This document shows, piece by piece, positions 1-9,865 of a DNA stretch of 64,000 nucleotides. Under the pieces are notes generated by a model. The model had not been told where the DNA came from. It saw only the letters and a list, made by a program, of their open reading frames with translations, and did not search any database. The first letter of the stretch is position 1. Each line of letters opens with the position of its first letter. Position numbers and translations under genes: made by a program. The DNA is from Emticicia sp031378345 (lineage in GTDB: Bacteria > Bacteroidota > Bacteroidia > Cytophagales > Spirosomataceae), in contig JANNDY010000150.1 of NCBI GenBank assembly GCA_031378345.1, positions 22,933-86,932 on the forward strand, in the 5' to 3' direction.

Positions 1-1983
1 TTAGCTGAGCCCAATGTAGTCGTACTTTCGAGAAAATATGCTGAAAAATATTTTGGCAAATATGAGGTAGCCGTTGGACAATATTTAAAGTATAATAACA
101 ATACAGTGATGAAGGTAGTGGGAATTTTGGATGATATTCCACTGAATACCGACCTGCCCGCTAATCTTGTTTTTTCGTATGCCAGTAAACGAAGCAATTC
201 CGAAAACTTTGGTTTTGGACAGTTCGATAATTGGGGAAGCACCAGTAGTATGGATAATATTTTTGTGGTTTTACCAGAAAAATATACTGAACAGCAAGCC
301 AATAAACAACTGGGTGTTTTCACTCAAAAACATTGGGATGCAAAAAAAGATAACGATAAAAAGATTCACAAACTCAGTGCCATCTCGAATATGCACTACG
401 ACGACCATTACAGCAATTATAGCGACCGCACAGTTTCGAAGAAAAAAATCAGTGGTATCGCTTTAGTGGGTTTATTAATAATCTTTATGGCGTGTATCAA
501 CTTTATCAATATAAGTACAGCAATTGCAAGTAAACGTGCCAAAGAAGTTGGGGTACGCAAAACTCTTGGTTCGGCAAATGTGCAACTTATCAAGCAGTTT
601 ATGACCGAAACCATGATTTTGGTGGGCTTTGCAATAGGTATTGGTTTATTGATAGCTCGTTTGTCGCTGCCTTTATTGAGCAGTATGTTCGATTATCCGC
701 TTGCTGCTCGGCCATTTTCCGAGCCTATGCTTTGGGTGTTTGTAGTGAGTATATTTATTGTAATCAATGTGTTTTCAGGAATTTACCCATCGTTGGTGCT
801 TTCATCTTTTACTCCTTTAGATGCTTTCAGACAAAAAGTAAAAGTAGGATGGACAAAAGGGCTTTCGCTTCGTCAAGGCCTAATTGTGTTTCAGTTTTCT
901 ATTGCTTTGATAATGATGTTGGGCACATTGGTCAATTTTGAGCAAATGCGATTTATCGAAAACATGGAAACTGGCTACACCAAAGAAGGTGTTTTTACAT
1001 TTGGAACTGATATCGAGTACAAAAGCCGTTTCCAAACTTTCAAGGATAAACTTAAGCAGATTCCCGAAGTACAGTCGGTGAGTTTGTCAAACGATGAACC
1101 ATCGTCAGACAATGATTGGCAATCGAACTTCAACTATGATAATGCTGCGAAAGATGCCGATTTTAATATAAATATGAAATTTGCCGATGGCGATTATTTT
1201 AAAACTTATGGACTAAAAATCGTAGCTGGACAGCCATACAGCACAACCGATACACTACGTAAAATAGTAGTAAATGAAACCCTACTTCGCAGATTAGGCG
1301 TGAAAAACCCAGAAACAGCCATCGGAAAAATGATACGTGTGGGTGGCTGGGACCCATATCCAATAGTGGCTGTGATAAAAGATTTTCAGGTAGGTTCAGC
1401 CAAAGACGAAATAGCTCCTCTTATAACCACTACCGCCCCGAAATTTTATTGGAGAGGGGGCATTAAATTATCGTCGAGTAACCTGACGGCTACCGTTGCA
1501 AAAATAGAGAAAGTATATAGCGAAGTTTTTCCAGAAGTTGTTTTTAGTGGTACTTTCTATGAAGACAAACTCAAAGAATATTATAAAGCCGAACAGCAAT
1601 TAGGTTTACTTTATCGAATAGCCTCACTTTTAGCAATCTTTATTTCTTGTTTAGGTATTTTTGGTTTGGCTACTTTCGTAGCAGAGCAACGTATCAAAGA
1701 AATCGGTATTCGTAAGGTTTTGGGTGCTACTATGCTCAATATCACCAGTTTACTGTCAAAAGATTTTGTTAAGCTGGTCTTGATTTCGATGGTCATTGCT
1801 TTTCCTGTGGCTTATTATTTTATGAACGAATGGCTACAAGATTTTAAGTTCCGTACCGATATTCAATGGTGGTATTTTGTACTGGTGGGACTTTTGTCAA
1901 TAATAATCACGCTTATTTCGGTGAGTTATCAAGCCATTAAAGCAGCATTGATGAATCCTGTGAAAAGTTTGAAAACGGAGTGA
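1..1983 (+). CDS. MacB/FtsX-like ABC transporter permease 1 (5' end outside window)
   Basis: The frame is open from base 1, so the N-terminus lies outside the window; about 660 residues are visible, beginning inside the first extracytoplasmic domain. Compared with the complete paralogs downstream, roughly 125 residues are missing (the first membrane helix and the start of the domain). Two FtsX membrane blocks are visible, each with its cytoplasmic coupling motif (KRAKEVGVRKTLGS and EQRIKEIGIRKVLGAT), and the protein ends in the shared tail ALMNPVKSLKTE. The family couples a cytoplasmic ATPase to work in the periplasm rather than moving solute through the membrane. This is the first visible member of the ten-gene array; more members may lie upstream. 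The substrate is unknown. Confidence 0.9.
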   Translation, partial: LAEPNVVVLSRKYAEKYFGKYEVAVGQYLKYNNNTVMKVVGILDDIPLNTDLPANLVFSYASKRSNSENFGFGQFDNWGSTSSMDNIFVVLPEKYTEQQANKQLGVFTQKHWDAKKDNDKKIHKLSAISNMHYDDHYSNYSDRTVSKKKISGIALVGLLIIFMACINFINISTAIASKRAKEVGVRKTLGSANVQLIKQFMTETMILVGFAIGIGLLIARLSLPLLSSMFDYPLAARPFSEPMLWVFVVSIFIVINVFSGIYPSLVLSSFTPLDAFRQKVKVGWTKGLSLRQGLIVFQFSIALIMMLGTLVNFEQMRFIENMETGYTKEGVFTFGTDIEYKSRFQTFKDKLKQIPEVQSVSLSNDEPSSDNDWQSNFNYDNAAKDADFNINMKFADGDYFKTYGLKIVAGQPYSTTDTLRKIVVNETLLRRLGVKNPETAIGKMIRVGGWDPYPIVAVIKDFQVGSAKDEIAPLITTTAPKFYWRGGIKLSSSNLTATVAKIEKVYSEVFPEVVFSGTFYEDKLKEYYKAEQQLGLLYRIASLLAIFISCLGIFGLATFVAEQRIKEIGIRKVLGATMLNITSLLSKDFVKLVLISMVIAFPVAYYFMNEWLQDFKFRTDIQWWYFVLVGLLSIIITLISVSYQAIKAALMNPVKSLKTE

Positions 1984-1996
1984 GTTTCGTTACTGG

Positions 1997-2034
1997 TTAT
2001 TGGAAAATTGGTTACTGGAATAATTTTCCAATAA
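1997..2034. repeat. Inverted repeat / hairpin between permeases 1 and 2
   Basis: Thirteen-base arms TTATTGGAAAATT and AATTTTCCAATAA face each other across a 12-base loop. There is no long T-tract, so it is more likely an mRNA-processing or stabilising hairpin, or a weak terminator, than a full terminator. Confidence 0.6.
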
Positions 2035-2041
2035 CAAAATT

Positions 2042-2059
2042 ATGAAAAAACTATGCTAA
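2042..2059 (+). promoter_or_regulatory. Mini-ORF overlapping the start of permease 2
   Basis: ATG AAA AAA CTA TGC TAA encodes a five-residue peptide (MKKLC) whose last codons overlap the permease ATG at 2053, in a different frame. The same arrangement, with an offset of exactly 11 bases, precedes permeases 4 and 10. It may drive translational coupling by termination and re-initiation; whether it is translated is inference. Confidence 0.45.
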
Positions 2060-4425
2060 AAAATTACCTAAAAATCGCCCTACGAAACCTCGTCAAAAAC
2101 AAGGTTTATTCATTCATCAATATCGGTGGGCTTGCCGTAGGAATATCTGTGGCGATGCTCATTGGGCTTTGGATTTATGATGAATTGAGTTTTGATAAAT
2201 ATCATAAAAACTATGACCAAATTGCTTTAATACAAAAAAACCGAAGTTTCAATGGCAATATTATTACCGAACAATCCATGTCGCTTGCATTGGCAGCCAA
2301 ACTACGTGAGTCTTTTGGTAATTACTTTGAAGAGGTAGTGGGTTCAAGTTATGGTGGCGAAAAAAGCTTGACTTTCAAAGAAACGACCATCACAAAAAGA
2401 GGCTTGTTTATGGAATCGGGTGGCGAAAAAATCCTTGATTTACAAATCATGGAAGGCACACCAAAATTTCCTTTACAACCTTTCGAAATATTGATTTCTG
2501 ATAAAACAAAAAACTTGCTTTTTGATAAGCAAAGTCCTTTAAACCAAACCATTAAGCTTGATAAAAATACTGCCTTTAAAATTGTGGGCGTTTTCAAATC
2601 ATTGCCACAAAATGCCACTTATCGTGCCACTTCTTTTTATGCTTCAATGGATACTTTTGCTCAAATGGAAGATTGGGTACGAGAATCCAAAAAGAATTGG
2701 AATGAAAATTCTTTCCCGATTTATGTAAAAATAGCTAAAAATGTATCTGCGGCACAGATTTCGGCATTGATAAAAGATGAAATTTATAAAGTAACCAAAG
2801 ACCCAACAAAGCCAGCTTTGTTTTTATATATGATGGATACTTGGCACTTATTTCCAGAATATAAAAACGGTCTGCCTGTTTCCACTGGAAAAGATAATAT
2901 TCTGATTTTTGGCTTAATCGGCATTCTGACAATACTTTTGGCAGCTATCAATTTTATGAATCTAAGTACAGCACGGTCAGAAAAACGTTCAAAAGAAATA
3001 GGCGTTCGTAAAGCTATTGGCTCAAACAGAGGTCAAATTATAGGTCAGTTTTATACTGAAACGTTTTTGACAATATTATTAAGTGCTTTGCTCGCAATGG
3101 TTTTAGCTCAGATAGCCTTGCCTATTTTCAACCAATTGGCAGAAAAACAAATTGTATTTCCTTGGCAAAATCCAGCTTTTTGGCTGTCTATTATTTTATT
3201 TTCTGGCTTGCTGATATTGTTTGCAGGAGGTTATCCTGCCATTTATCTTTCTTCTTTTCAGCCTGTTAATGTGTTAAAAGGTAAAGCACAAAGTAGCCGA
3301 TTTGAGTTGTTTTCAAGAAAAGGCTTAGTGGTTTTTCAGTTCAGTATTTCTATCATATTGATAATTGCCACTACGATAATCTACAAACAAATCCAGTTTA
3401 CTAAAAACCGTCCATTAGGGTACGACACTAAAGGATTGGTGCAAATACGAAAAAACACCGACGAATTAAGGGGTAATTTTTATGCTATGCGTCAAGATTT
3501 GCTCAACTCTGGGGCGGTAGTAGATATGGCGGAAATCAACAGCCCAATTTCGGAATCTTGGCATTATTCGAGCAATTATTCTTGGCCAGCGAAAACCGCT
3601 ACTGCCGAAGATTTAGTGTCATTAGGTGTAACTCCCGAATTTGGCAATACAATAGCTTGGAAAATTACAGCAGGTCGAGATTTTTCAAGAAACTTTACGG
3701 GTGATTCAAACGCTGTGATTTTGAATGAAGCAGCCGCAAAATTGATGGGTTTGAAAAACCCTATCAACCAATTGATAAGAAAAGATGGAAAGCCTCTGAC
3801 AATAGTTGGCGTGGTGCAAAACATCGTGATGGATTCTCCTTTCGACCCAGTTCGCCCCACAGTTTTTGAAATGATAAAAGCCAATGCTCCTTTTATAACC
3901 ATCAAGCTAAAACCCGAACTAAGTGCGTCAGAATCATTAGCGAAAATGGAAAAAGTCTTAAAGACTTATGACCCAGCGGGCAACTTCAATTACCTTTTTG
4001 CCGACCAAGACTTCAATAAAAAGTTTTTTAGAGAACAAAGAATGTCAAGTTTGATAAGCCTTTTTGCTATTCTTGCCATCTTCATTTCATGTTTAGGTCT
4101 TTTTGGTTTGGCAAGTTTTGTAGCCGAGCAACGCACCAAAGAAATTGGAATCAGAAAAGTTTTGGGTGCTTCGATAGCAAATCTTTGGCAATTGCTTTCA
4201 AAAGATTTTGTGATTTTGGTGATGATTTCTTGCTTAATCTCTGCCCCAATTGCTTATTACTTTATGAATGAATGGCTGCAAAAATATACCTATCGTACTG
4301 ATATTTCTTGGTGGGTTTTTGCTGTTTCTGGCTTTGGAGCTTTGTTAATTACCTTACTAACAGTAAGTTATCAAGCAATTAAAGTCGCTTTGATGAATCC
4401 TGTGAAATCATTAAAAACGGAATAA
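2053..4425 (+). CDS. MacB/FtsX-like ABC transporter permease 2
   Basis: A complete 790-residue protein and a good model for the whole array. A first membrane helix lies at about 21-41, followed by a large extracytoplasmic (MacB-PCD-like) domain to about 280. Helices at about 283-303, 335-357 and 376-396 form the first FtsX block, with coupling motif EKRSKEIGVRKAIGS near 310-324. A helix at about 423-445 leads into a second extracytoplasmic domain. The second FtsX block starts near 667, with EQRTKEIGIRKVLGAS near 692-707, and the tail reads MNPVKSLKTE. It clusters by eye with permeases 4 and 10, which share the AMLIGLW first-helix sequence and the leader mini-ORF. It carries no ATPase domain and presumably uses the ATPase at 25630. 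Transported or extracted substrate unknown. Confidence 0.92.
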   Translation: MLKNYLKIALRNLVKNKVYSFINIGGLAVGISVAMLIGLWIYDELSFDKYHKNYDQIALIQKNRSFNGNIITEQSMSLALAAKLRESFGNYFEEVVGSSYGGEKSLTFKETTITKRGLFMESGGEKILDLQIMEGTPKFPLQPFEILISDKTKNLLFDKQSPLNQTIKLDKNTAFKIVGVFKSLPQNATYRATSFYASMDTFAQMEDWVRESKKNWNENSFPIYVKIAKNVSAAQISALIKDEIYKVTKDPTKPALFLYMMDTWHLFPEYKNGLPVSTGKDNILIFGLIGILTILLAAINFMNLSTARSEKRSKEIGVRKAIGSNRGQIIGQFYTETFLTILLSALLAMVLAQIALPIFNQLAEKQIVFPWQNPAFWLSIILFSGLLILFAGGYPAIYLSSFQPVNVLKGKAQSSRFELFSRKGLVVFQFSISIILIIATTIIYKQIQFTKNRPLGYDTKGLVQIRKNTDELRGNFYAMRQDLLNSGAVVDMAEINSPISESWHYSSNYSWPAKTATAEDLVSLGVTPEFGNTIAWKITAGRDFSRNFTGDSNAVILNEAAAKLMGLKNPINQLIRKDGKPLTIVGVVQNIVMDSPFDPVRPTVFEMIKANAPFITIKLKPELSASESLAKMEKVLKTYDPAGNFNYLFADQDFNKKFFREQRMSSLISLFAILAIFISCLGLFGLASFVAEQRTKEIGIRKVLGASIANLWQLLSKDFVILVMISCLISAPIAYYFMNEWLQKYTYRTDISWWVFAVSGFGALLITLLTVSYQAIKVALMNPVKSLKTE

Positions 4426-4459
4426 TTTTATAAAGAAACATCTAAAACCTTATATAATT

Positions 4460-4753
4460 ATGGCACATATCGCAATTCCGCTTCCTTTGGGAAATGGCAA
4501 ACAAGAAGTAGAAATCGAAGTAACCATCAATGGCGAAAAACAACAATTGCACTACCGAGTAGAGCTTTTTTACTGGGCAGATTGCGAAGTTCCGACCATT
4601 GACCGAGCCGAGTGTATCAAACAAATGCTTTCAGGCTACAACCAAGATTGGACGCTTTACTACATCGGTTCACCAACAGAAACTTTCGTACCAATAACTT
4701 TTGTAAAAAAAGGTGAATGGGCAAAACAAAGAGAAATGATGAAGGTTGCGTAG
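4460..4753 (+). CDS. Small protein of unknown function within the permease array
   Basis: A 97-residue soluble protein with no signal peptide or membrane helix, starting 34 bp after permease 2 in the same direction, so probably co-transcribed with it. The first half alternates charged and hydrophobic residues in a beta-rich pattern (EVEIEVTINGEKQQLHYRV). The middle has a Cys/Trp pair in FYWADCEVP, and a short helical stretch follows. I do not recognise the family. Its place between permeases suggests an accessory role, but it could equally be a passenger gene. Confidence 0.7.
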   Translation: MAHIAIPLPLGNGKQEVEIEVTINGEKQQLHYRVELFYWADCEVPTIDRAECIKQMLSGYNQDWTLYYIGSPTETFVPITFVKKGEWAKQREMMKVA

Positions 4754-4766
4754 TTAATAGTTTATG

Positions 4767-4797
4767 ATATAACTATTTGATTATCAAGTTGTTATAT
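4767..4797. promoter_or_regulatory. Nested 31-bp palindrome upstream of permease 3
   Basis: Outer arms ATATAAC (4767-4773) and GTTATAT (4791-4797) are exactly concentric with an inner palindrome TTGATTATCAA (4777-4787). It ends 58 bp before the permease 3 start. Its size and symmetry suit an operator for a dimeric regulator; an RNA hairpin is the alternative. Confidence 0.45.
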
Positions 4798-4855
4798 TGC
4801 TGTTTGTGAAAAATTAAAGTAATCACAGAAATCAAGAAAATCAAAGTTCAGACAA

Positions 4856-7303
4856 ATGATACGCAATTACATAAAAATAGCCTTCCGCAATTTGTGGAAA
4901 AACAAAACCTACACAGCCATCAATATCATTGGCTTGTCGGTTGCCTTTGGAAGTAGTATTTTGCTCTACTTAACATCGGCTCATGAACTTTCATTTGATA
5001 ATTTCCATAAAGATTCCGACCGAATCTTTCGTTTGTATTTTTCTTCCAAACAAAAAGATGGTACTTCAAATATAAGTGGTACGATGGCATATCCACTTAC
5101 GCCTGCCTTGAAGGCCGATTTTCCAGAATTGGAAGGCGTAACTCGTATCAATTGGGGGGCGAATAGCGTAGCATATAAAGACAAAAAGTTTGATAAAATG
5201 ATACGCAGTGCTGATGCCGATTTTCTGAAAATGTTTTCATTTCCTTTACTAAAAGGCAATGTCAATACTTCTTTGTCGGCACTAAATAACATTGTTATTA
5301 GTAAAAATATGGCTGATGATATTTTTGGCAAAGAAGAGCCAATGGGCAAACAATTGATGCTTGATATTGCAGGAAAACTTTCGCCATTTATTGTCACGGG
5401 CATTATGGATGATTTTCCAGAAAACTCGTCGATAGAGTACGATGCTTATATCAGAACAGAAACATATCCAGAATATGACCGCATGAAAAATGAGTGGAAT
5501 TCTCAAAACCATGAGGTTTTTGTGAAACTCCCACCCAATGTAAGTCAGGTAGCCTTTGAAAAGCGACTTGAGCCGTTCTTGCAAAAATACATGAAAGCTA
5601 ATTTTGATGCAGCTAAAAAAGAAGGACAACCTAAAAATGAGCGAGGACAATATTATAGCCTATTACTCACGCCATTGAGCGATGTTCATTTCGATACCGC
5701 TACTGTCAGCGGGCAAGGTACGAGTAAAGCTTACGTTTATACTTTGCTTACTATTGCAGGCCTGATTTTGCTTATTGCCTCTATTAATTTCATCAATCTT
5801 ACCGTAGCTACCTCGCTCACACGAGCCAAAGAAGTAGGCGTTAGAAAATCTTTAGGGGCAAATAAAAACCAGCTTTTTTTACAGAATTGGGGTGAAGCCT
5901 TTTTGGTTTGTTCGGTTGCATTAATCATAGGTTTGGGCTTGGCTTATACGAGTTTACCAGAGTTCAATAAGATGTTTCGTTCGCATCTTTCTATCAATAA
6001 TTTCTTGATTATCAGTAATTTAGTGATAACAATGCTTGGTTTTCTATTAGTTACGTTTATTGCCGGAGGATACCCCGCAATGATAGCCTCAAGATTCAAT
6101 ATCGTTGAGGTTTTGAAAGGGAAATTGAGCATGAAAAAGCCAGGTTTTTTACGTAACTCATTGATAACCACACAATTTACGATTGCTTGTTTGCTCATTA
6201 GTTGTACGATCGTAGTTTTTCAACAACTCAAATATTTGCGTACCAAACCTCTTGGCTATAACAAAGAGCAGGTTATAAGCGTGCCAATCAATGGTGCGAT
6301 GCAAGGCTCGATTGCTGTTGAAAAAATGCGAAATGAACTCTTAAAATACCCATCAATTGTGAGTATTTCTGGTTCAAGAATAAACATTGGTCGAGGACTT
6401 GATGGTAGCTCGTCAAAAAGTATGTCGGGTTTTGATTATTATCCAAATGCCAATAATCTCAACGATTCTAAACAAATTTTGACTCATTGGCTATTTGTTG
6501 AGTATGATTTTTTGAAAACTATGGATATCAAACCTTTGCAAGGACGTGATTTCTCTCAACAATTTGGAACAGATTCGACTGCGATTGTCGTTACCGAAAG
6601 TTTTATGAAACAAATGGGCGAAAAAAATGCCGTTGATAAATTTATCATGCCCGATTCATCAGCAGGAAAAATTAAAATCATTGGTGTTGTTCCTGATTTT
6701 AATTTGTATTCATTGCATGAAAAAAGAGAGGCAATTACCCTACAACTAACAAGAAAAATGCGAGGTATTAGCTATATTTTGGTACGAGTTAGCCCTCAAA
6801 ATATGTCAGCTTCGATGGATTTGGTCAAGAAAACTTGGAAAGAAATTGCTCCTGAAACAGAGTTTCAAGGTTCGTTTATTGATGAAAATGTTAATCGTTG
6901 GTACAAAAAAGAAGAGCGACTTTCACAGATTTTTACGACCGCCGCAGGAATAGCAATCATGCTTTCGTGCATGGGACTTTTTGCTATTGCTTTAATTGTA
7001 ATCGAGCAACGCACCAAAGAAATTGGCGTAAGAAAAGTGCTGGGTGCAAGCATTCCGAATATTGTTACGCTTATCTCGAAAGACTTCCTGAAACTGGTTT
7101 TAGTTGCCTTCGTCATTGCTACACCAATCGGCTATTATTTGATGGGCAAATGGCTCGAAGACTTTGCTTATAAAACAGATTTGCACTGGTGGATATTTGC
7201 TGTGGCAGGAATAGCTTCAATGCTAATCGCCTTACTAACAGTGAGTTATCAAGCCATCAAAGCGGCTTTGATGAATCCTGTGAAGAGTTTGAAAACAGAG
7301 TAA
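4856..7303 (+). CDS. MacB/FtsX-like ABC transporter permease 3
   Basis: 815 residues, the longest member, with the same eight-helix, two-periplasmic-domain layout as permease 2. Coupling motifs are TRAKEVGVRKSLGAN in the first FtsX block and EQRTKEIGVRKVLGAS in the second; the tail is ALMNPVKSLKTE. The first helix (FGSSILLYLTSAHELSF) differs clearly from the AMLIGLW group. The gene starts at an ATG in the recurrent context ATGATACGCAATTAC, also seen at permeases 7, 8 and 9. It follows a 102-bp gap containing a 31-bp palindrome, so it may have its own promoter. Confidence 0.92.
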   Translation: MIRNYIKIAFRNLWKNKTYTAINIIGLSVAFGSSILLYLTSAHELSFDNFHKDSDRIFRLYFSSKQKDGTSNISGTMAYPLTPALKADFPELEGVTRINWGANSVAYKDKKFDKMIRSADADFLKMFSFPLLKGNVNTSLSALNNIVISKNMADDIFGKEEPMGKQLMLDIAGKLSPFIVTGIMDDFPENSSIEYDAYIRTETYPEYDRMKNEWNSQNHEVFVKLPPNVSQVAFEKRLEPFLQKYMKANFDAAKKEGQPKNERGQYYSLLLTPLSDVHFDTATVSGQGTSKAYVYTLLTIAGLILLIASINFINLTVATSLTRAKEVGVRKSLGANKNQLFLQNWGEAFLVCSVALIIGLGLAYTSLPEFNKMFRSHLSINNFLIISNLVITMLGFLLVTFIAGGYPAMIASRFNIVEVLKGKLSMKKPGFLRNSLITTQFTIACLLISCTIVVFQQLKYLRTKPLGYNKEQVISVPINGAMQGSIAVEKMRNELLKYPSIVSISGSRINIGRGLDGSSSKSMSGFDYYPNANNLNDSKQILTHWLFVEYDFLKTMDIKPLQGRDFSQQFGTDSTAIVVTESFMKQMGEKNAVDKFIMPDSSAGKIKIIGVVPDFNLYSLHEKREAITLQLTRKMRGISYILVRVSPQNMSASMDLVKKTWKEIAPETEFQGSFIDENVNRWYKKEERLSQIFTTAAGIAIMLSCMGLFAIALIVIEQRTKEIGVRKVLGASIPNIVTLISKDFLKLVLVAFVIATPIGYYLMGKWLEDFAYKTDLHWWIFAVAGIASMLIALLTVSYQAIKAALMNPVKSLKTE

Positions 7304-7310
7304 AGTCAAA

Positions 7311-7384
7311 GATTTAGGAGGTAGAATTTAGGAAAAATAGATAAAAAAAATAAGCTAAATCCTAAGTCCTGATTCCTAAAACCT
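7311..7384. repeat. Imperfect inverted repeat between permeases 3 and 4
   Basis: GATTTAGGAGGTAGAATTTAGG on the left is imperfectly mirrored by TAAATCCTAAGTCCTGATTCC on the right. The gap before permease 7 (14675-14745) carries the same kind of GATTTAGG/CCTAAATC element, so this is a dispersed repeat, not a gene-specific site. Confidence 0.5.
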
Positions 7385-7401
7385 TAAAAATTACAAAAAC
7401 T

Positions 7402-7416
7402 ATGAAAAAACTATGA
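7402..7416 (+). promoter_or_regulatory. Mini-ORF overlapping the start of permease 4
   Basis: ATG AAA AAA CTA TGA encodes MKKL; the TGA overlaps the permease start as CTATGA. The offset to the real ATG at 7413 is 11 bases, as at permeases 2 and 10. Confidence 0.45.
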
Positions 7417-9806
7417 TAAAAAATTATTTCAAAATCGCCCTCCGAAATCTTGTTAAAAACAAGGTTTATTCATTCATCAATATCTTTGGTTTGGCTACAG
7501 GTATGGCCGTTGCCATGCTCATTGGTCTTTGGATATATGATGAGGTAAGTTTCGACAAAAACCACAAAAATTATGACCGAATTGCACAAGTAAAGCAAAG
7601 CCAGTCATTTAATGGTAAGAAAGAAACTTATAACTCGGTTCCTGCTGTAATGGCGGAAGAAATTCGTATCAATTATGGCAGCGACTTTAAATATGTCCTA
7701 CAATCGTCGTGGAATTCAAGCCATATTTTGACAGTTGGGGAAAAGAAATTTACCAAAAATGGTAGTTTTTTTGAACCACAAGTAACCGAAATGCTTTCGC
7801 TAAAAATGCTAAAAGGAACTCGTGCAGGTTTGAAAGAACCATACTCGATTCTATTGTCAGAATCTGTGGCAAAAGCCTATTTTGCAGATGCCGACCCGAT
7901 GGATAAAATCATAAAAATTGACAATAAATACGATGTGAAAGTTACGGGTATTTACGAAGATTTACCGCACAATTCAAGTTTAAAAGATGTGTCTTATTTG
8001 ATGCCGTGGGAATTATATTTAATTAGCAATGAGTGGATTAAAAAAATGGAAAATCCTTGGGGAAGCAATTTTACACAAGTATTTGCCCAAATTGCTGAAA
8101 ATTCTAACATGGAAAAAGTTTCAGCCAAAATCAAGAATGTTAAACTGAATAAAGTTAGCAAAGATGAAGCAAAATATAAACCCGAAATTATTCTGCACCC
8201 CATGTCGAAATGGCATTTGTATGGTGAATTTAAAGAAGGAATAAACACAGGCGGCCGCATCGAATTTGTGTGGCTTTTTGGCATTGTTGGCATTTTTGTG
8301 TTGCTTTTGGCGTGTATCAACTTCATGAATTTGAGTACAGCTCGTAGCGAAAAACGTGCAAAAGAAGTAGGCATCAGAAAAGCCATTGGCTCGCAACGTG
8401 GGCAACTAATTAGTCAATTTTTTAGTGAATCGCTACTCGTTGTTGCCTTTGCCTTTGTATTGTCGATTCTTTTAGTAATGTTGATTTTGCCATTCTTCAA
8501 TGACTTATCCGATAAAAAAATGTCCATTTTATGGGTAAATCCTATCTTTTGGTTACTCGGCATTGTTTTTAGCATTCTTACTGGCGTGATTGCAGGAAGT
8601 TATCCCGCCCTTTATTTATCATCTTTTCAGCCAGTCAAAGTGCTGAAAGGTACATTTCGGGTGGGGCGTTTTGCTTCTGTGCCACGCAAAATTTTGGTGG
8701 TTGTTCAGTTTACGGTTTCTGTTACTTTGATTATCGGAACAATCGTTGTTTTTCGACAAATTCAGTTTGCCAAAAATCGCCCTGTGGGTTATAGTCGAGA
8801 TGGTTTGATAAATATTTATATGCAAACCCAAGATATTCACAAGCATTTTGATGTCGTTCGAGATGAGTTAAAAAAATCAGGAGCAATTGTAGAAATGGCA
8901 GAGTCGGGAAGTCCATTAACTCAGCATTGGAATACAAATGGAGGTTTTGATTGGAAAGGAAAAGACCCCAATCAAGCGGTCGATTTTCCGAATAATAATG
9001 TAACGCACGAATACGGCAAAACCATTGGCTGGCAGTTTGTGGCTGGGCGAGATTTTTCGAGAGACTACGTATCCGATTCCTTAGCGTTTGTCTTGAATGA
9101 GGCTTCTGTAAAAATGATAGGATATAAAAATCCGATGTCAGCAATTGATGAAATAATTAAATGGGAAGGAAAACCATATAAAGTAATTGGTGTGGTTAAA
9201 AATATGGTCGTTGAGTCGCCTTATGAGCCATCTCGTGCCTCACTTTTTCACTTGACGAGAGATGAAGGCAATGTGCTTATAATGAAACTGAATCCAGAAA
9301 AAAGTGCAAGCGAATCTTTGAGTAAAATAGAAACAGTCTTCCAAAAATATAATCCTGCCCAACCTTTTGAATACAAATTTGTGGACGAAGATTACGCCAA
9401 AAAATTTGGCGACGAAGAAAGAGTAGGTAAATTAGCTACTTTTTTTGCCATTCTTGCCATTTTAATTAGTTGTTTGGGACTTTTTGGTTTGGCATCTTTC
9501 GTGGCAGAGCAACGCACCAAAGAAATTGGTGTAAGAAAAGTGCTTGGGGCGTCAGTTACGAATTTATGGGCTTTATTGTCGAAAGATTTTGTGATTTTGG
9601 TTATCATTTCACTATTCATCGCTTCGCCAGTTGCCTATTATTTTATGAGCCAATGGACACAAAAATATACATTCCGAACAGATATTTCATGGTGGATTTT
9701 TGCTTTAACTGGCATCGGTGCATTGACCATTACGCTACTAACCGTAAGTTTTCAAGCTATCAAAGCAGCTTTGTTGAACCCTGTGAAAAGTTTGAAAACC
9801 GAATAA
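7413..9806 (+). CDS. MacB/FtsX-like ABC transporter permease 4
   Basis: 797 residues with the full MacB/FtsX layout. The start MIKNYFKIALRNLVKNKVYSF is close to permeases 2 and 10. Coupling motifs EKRAKEVGIRKAIGS and EQRTKEIGVRKVLGAS are intact; the tail is ALLNPVKSLKTE, with Leu for the usual Met. The extracytoplasmic domains differ substantially from the neighbours while membrane blocks are conserved, which points to an old duplication with divergence of the substrate- or partner-facing parts. Confidence 0.92.
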   Translation: MIKNYFKIALRNLVKNKVYSFINIFGLATGMAVAMLIGLWIYDEVSFDKNHKNYDRIAQVKQSQSFNGKKETYNSVPAVMAEEIRINYGSDFKYVLQSSWNSSHILTVGEKKFTKNGSFFEPQVTEMLSLKMLKGTRAGLKEPYSILLSESVAKAYFADADPMDKIIKIDNKYDVKVTGIYEDLPHNSSLKDVSYLMPWELYLISNEWIKKMENPWGSNFTQVFAQIAENSNMEKVSAKIKNVKLNKVSKDEAKYKPEIILHPMSKWHLYGEFKEGINTGGRIEFVWLFGIVGIFVLLLACINFMNLSTARSEKRAKEVGIRKAIGSQRGQLISQFFSESLLVVAFAFVLSILLVMLILPFFNDLSDKKMSILWVNPIFWLLGIVFSILTGVIAGSYPALYLSSFQPVKVLKGTFRVGRFASVPRKILVVVQFTVSVTLIIGTIVVFRQIQFAKNRPVGYSRDGLINIYMQTQDIHKHFDVVRDELKKSGAIVEMAESGSPLTQHWNTNGGFDWKGKDPNQAVDFPNNNVTHEYGKTIGWQFVAGRDFSRDYVSDSLAFVLNEASVKMIGYKNPMSAIDEIIKWEGKPYKVIGVVKNMVVESPYEPSRASLFHLTRDEGNVLIMKLNPEKSASESLSKIETVFQKYNPAQPFEYKFVDEDYAKKFGDEERVGKLATFFAILAILISCLGLFGLASFVAEQRTKEIGVRKVLGASVTNLWALLSKDFVILVIISLFIASPVAYYFMSQWTQKYTFRTDISWWIFALTGIGALTITLLTVSFQAIKAALLNPVKSLKTE

Positions 9807-9817
9807 CCACCACATTT

Positions 9818-9840
9818 TAGAGACGTTACTATCGTCTCTA
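9818..9840. repeat. Short hairpin between permeases 4 and 5
   Basis: TAGAGACG and CGTCTCTA flank a seven-base loop. The outer sequence resembles the larger GTAGAGACAA element at 17207-17248, so both belong to one dispersed hairpin family. Confidence 0.55.
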
Positions 9841-9865
9841 CACAATACATTAATACAACAAAATT

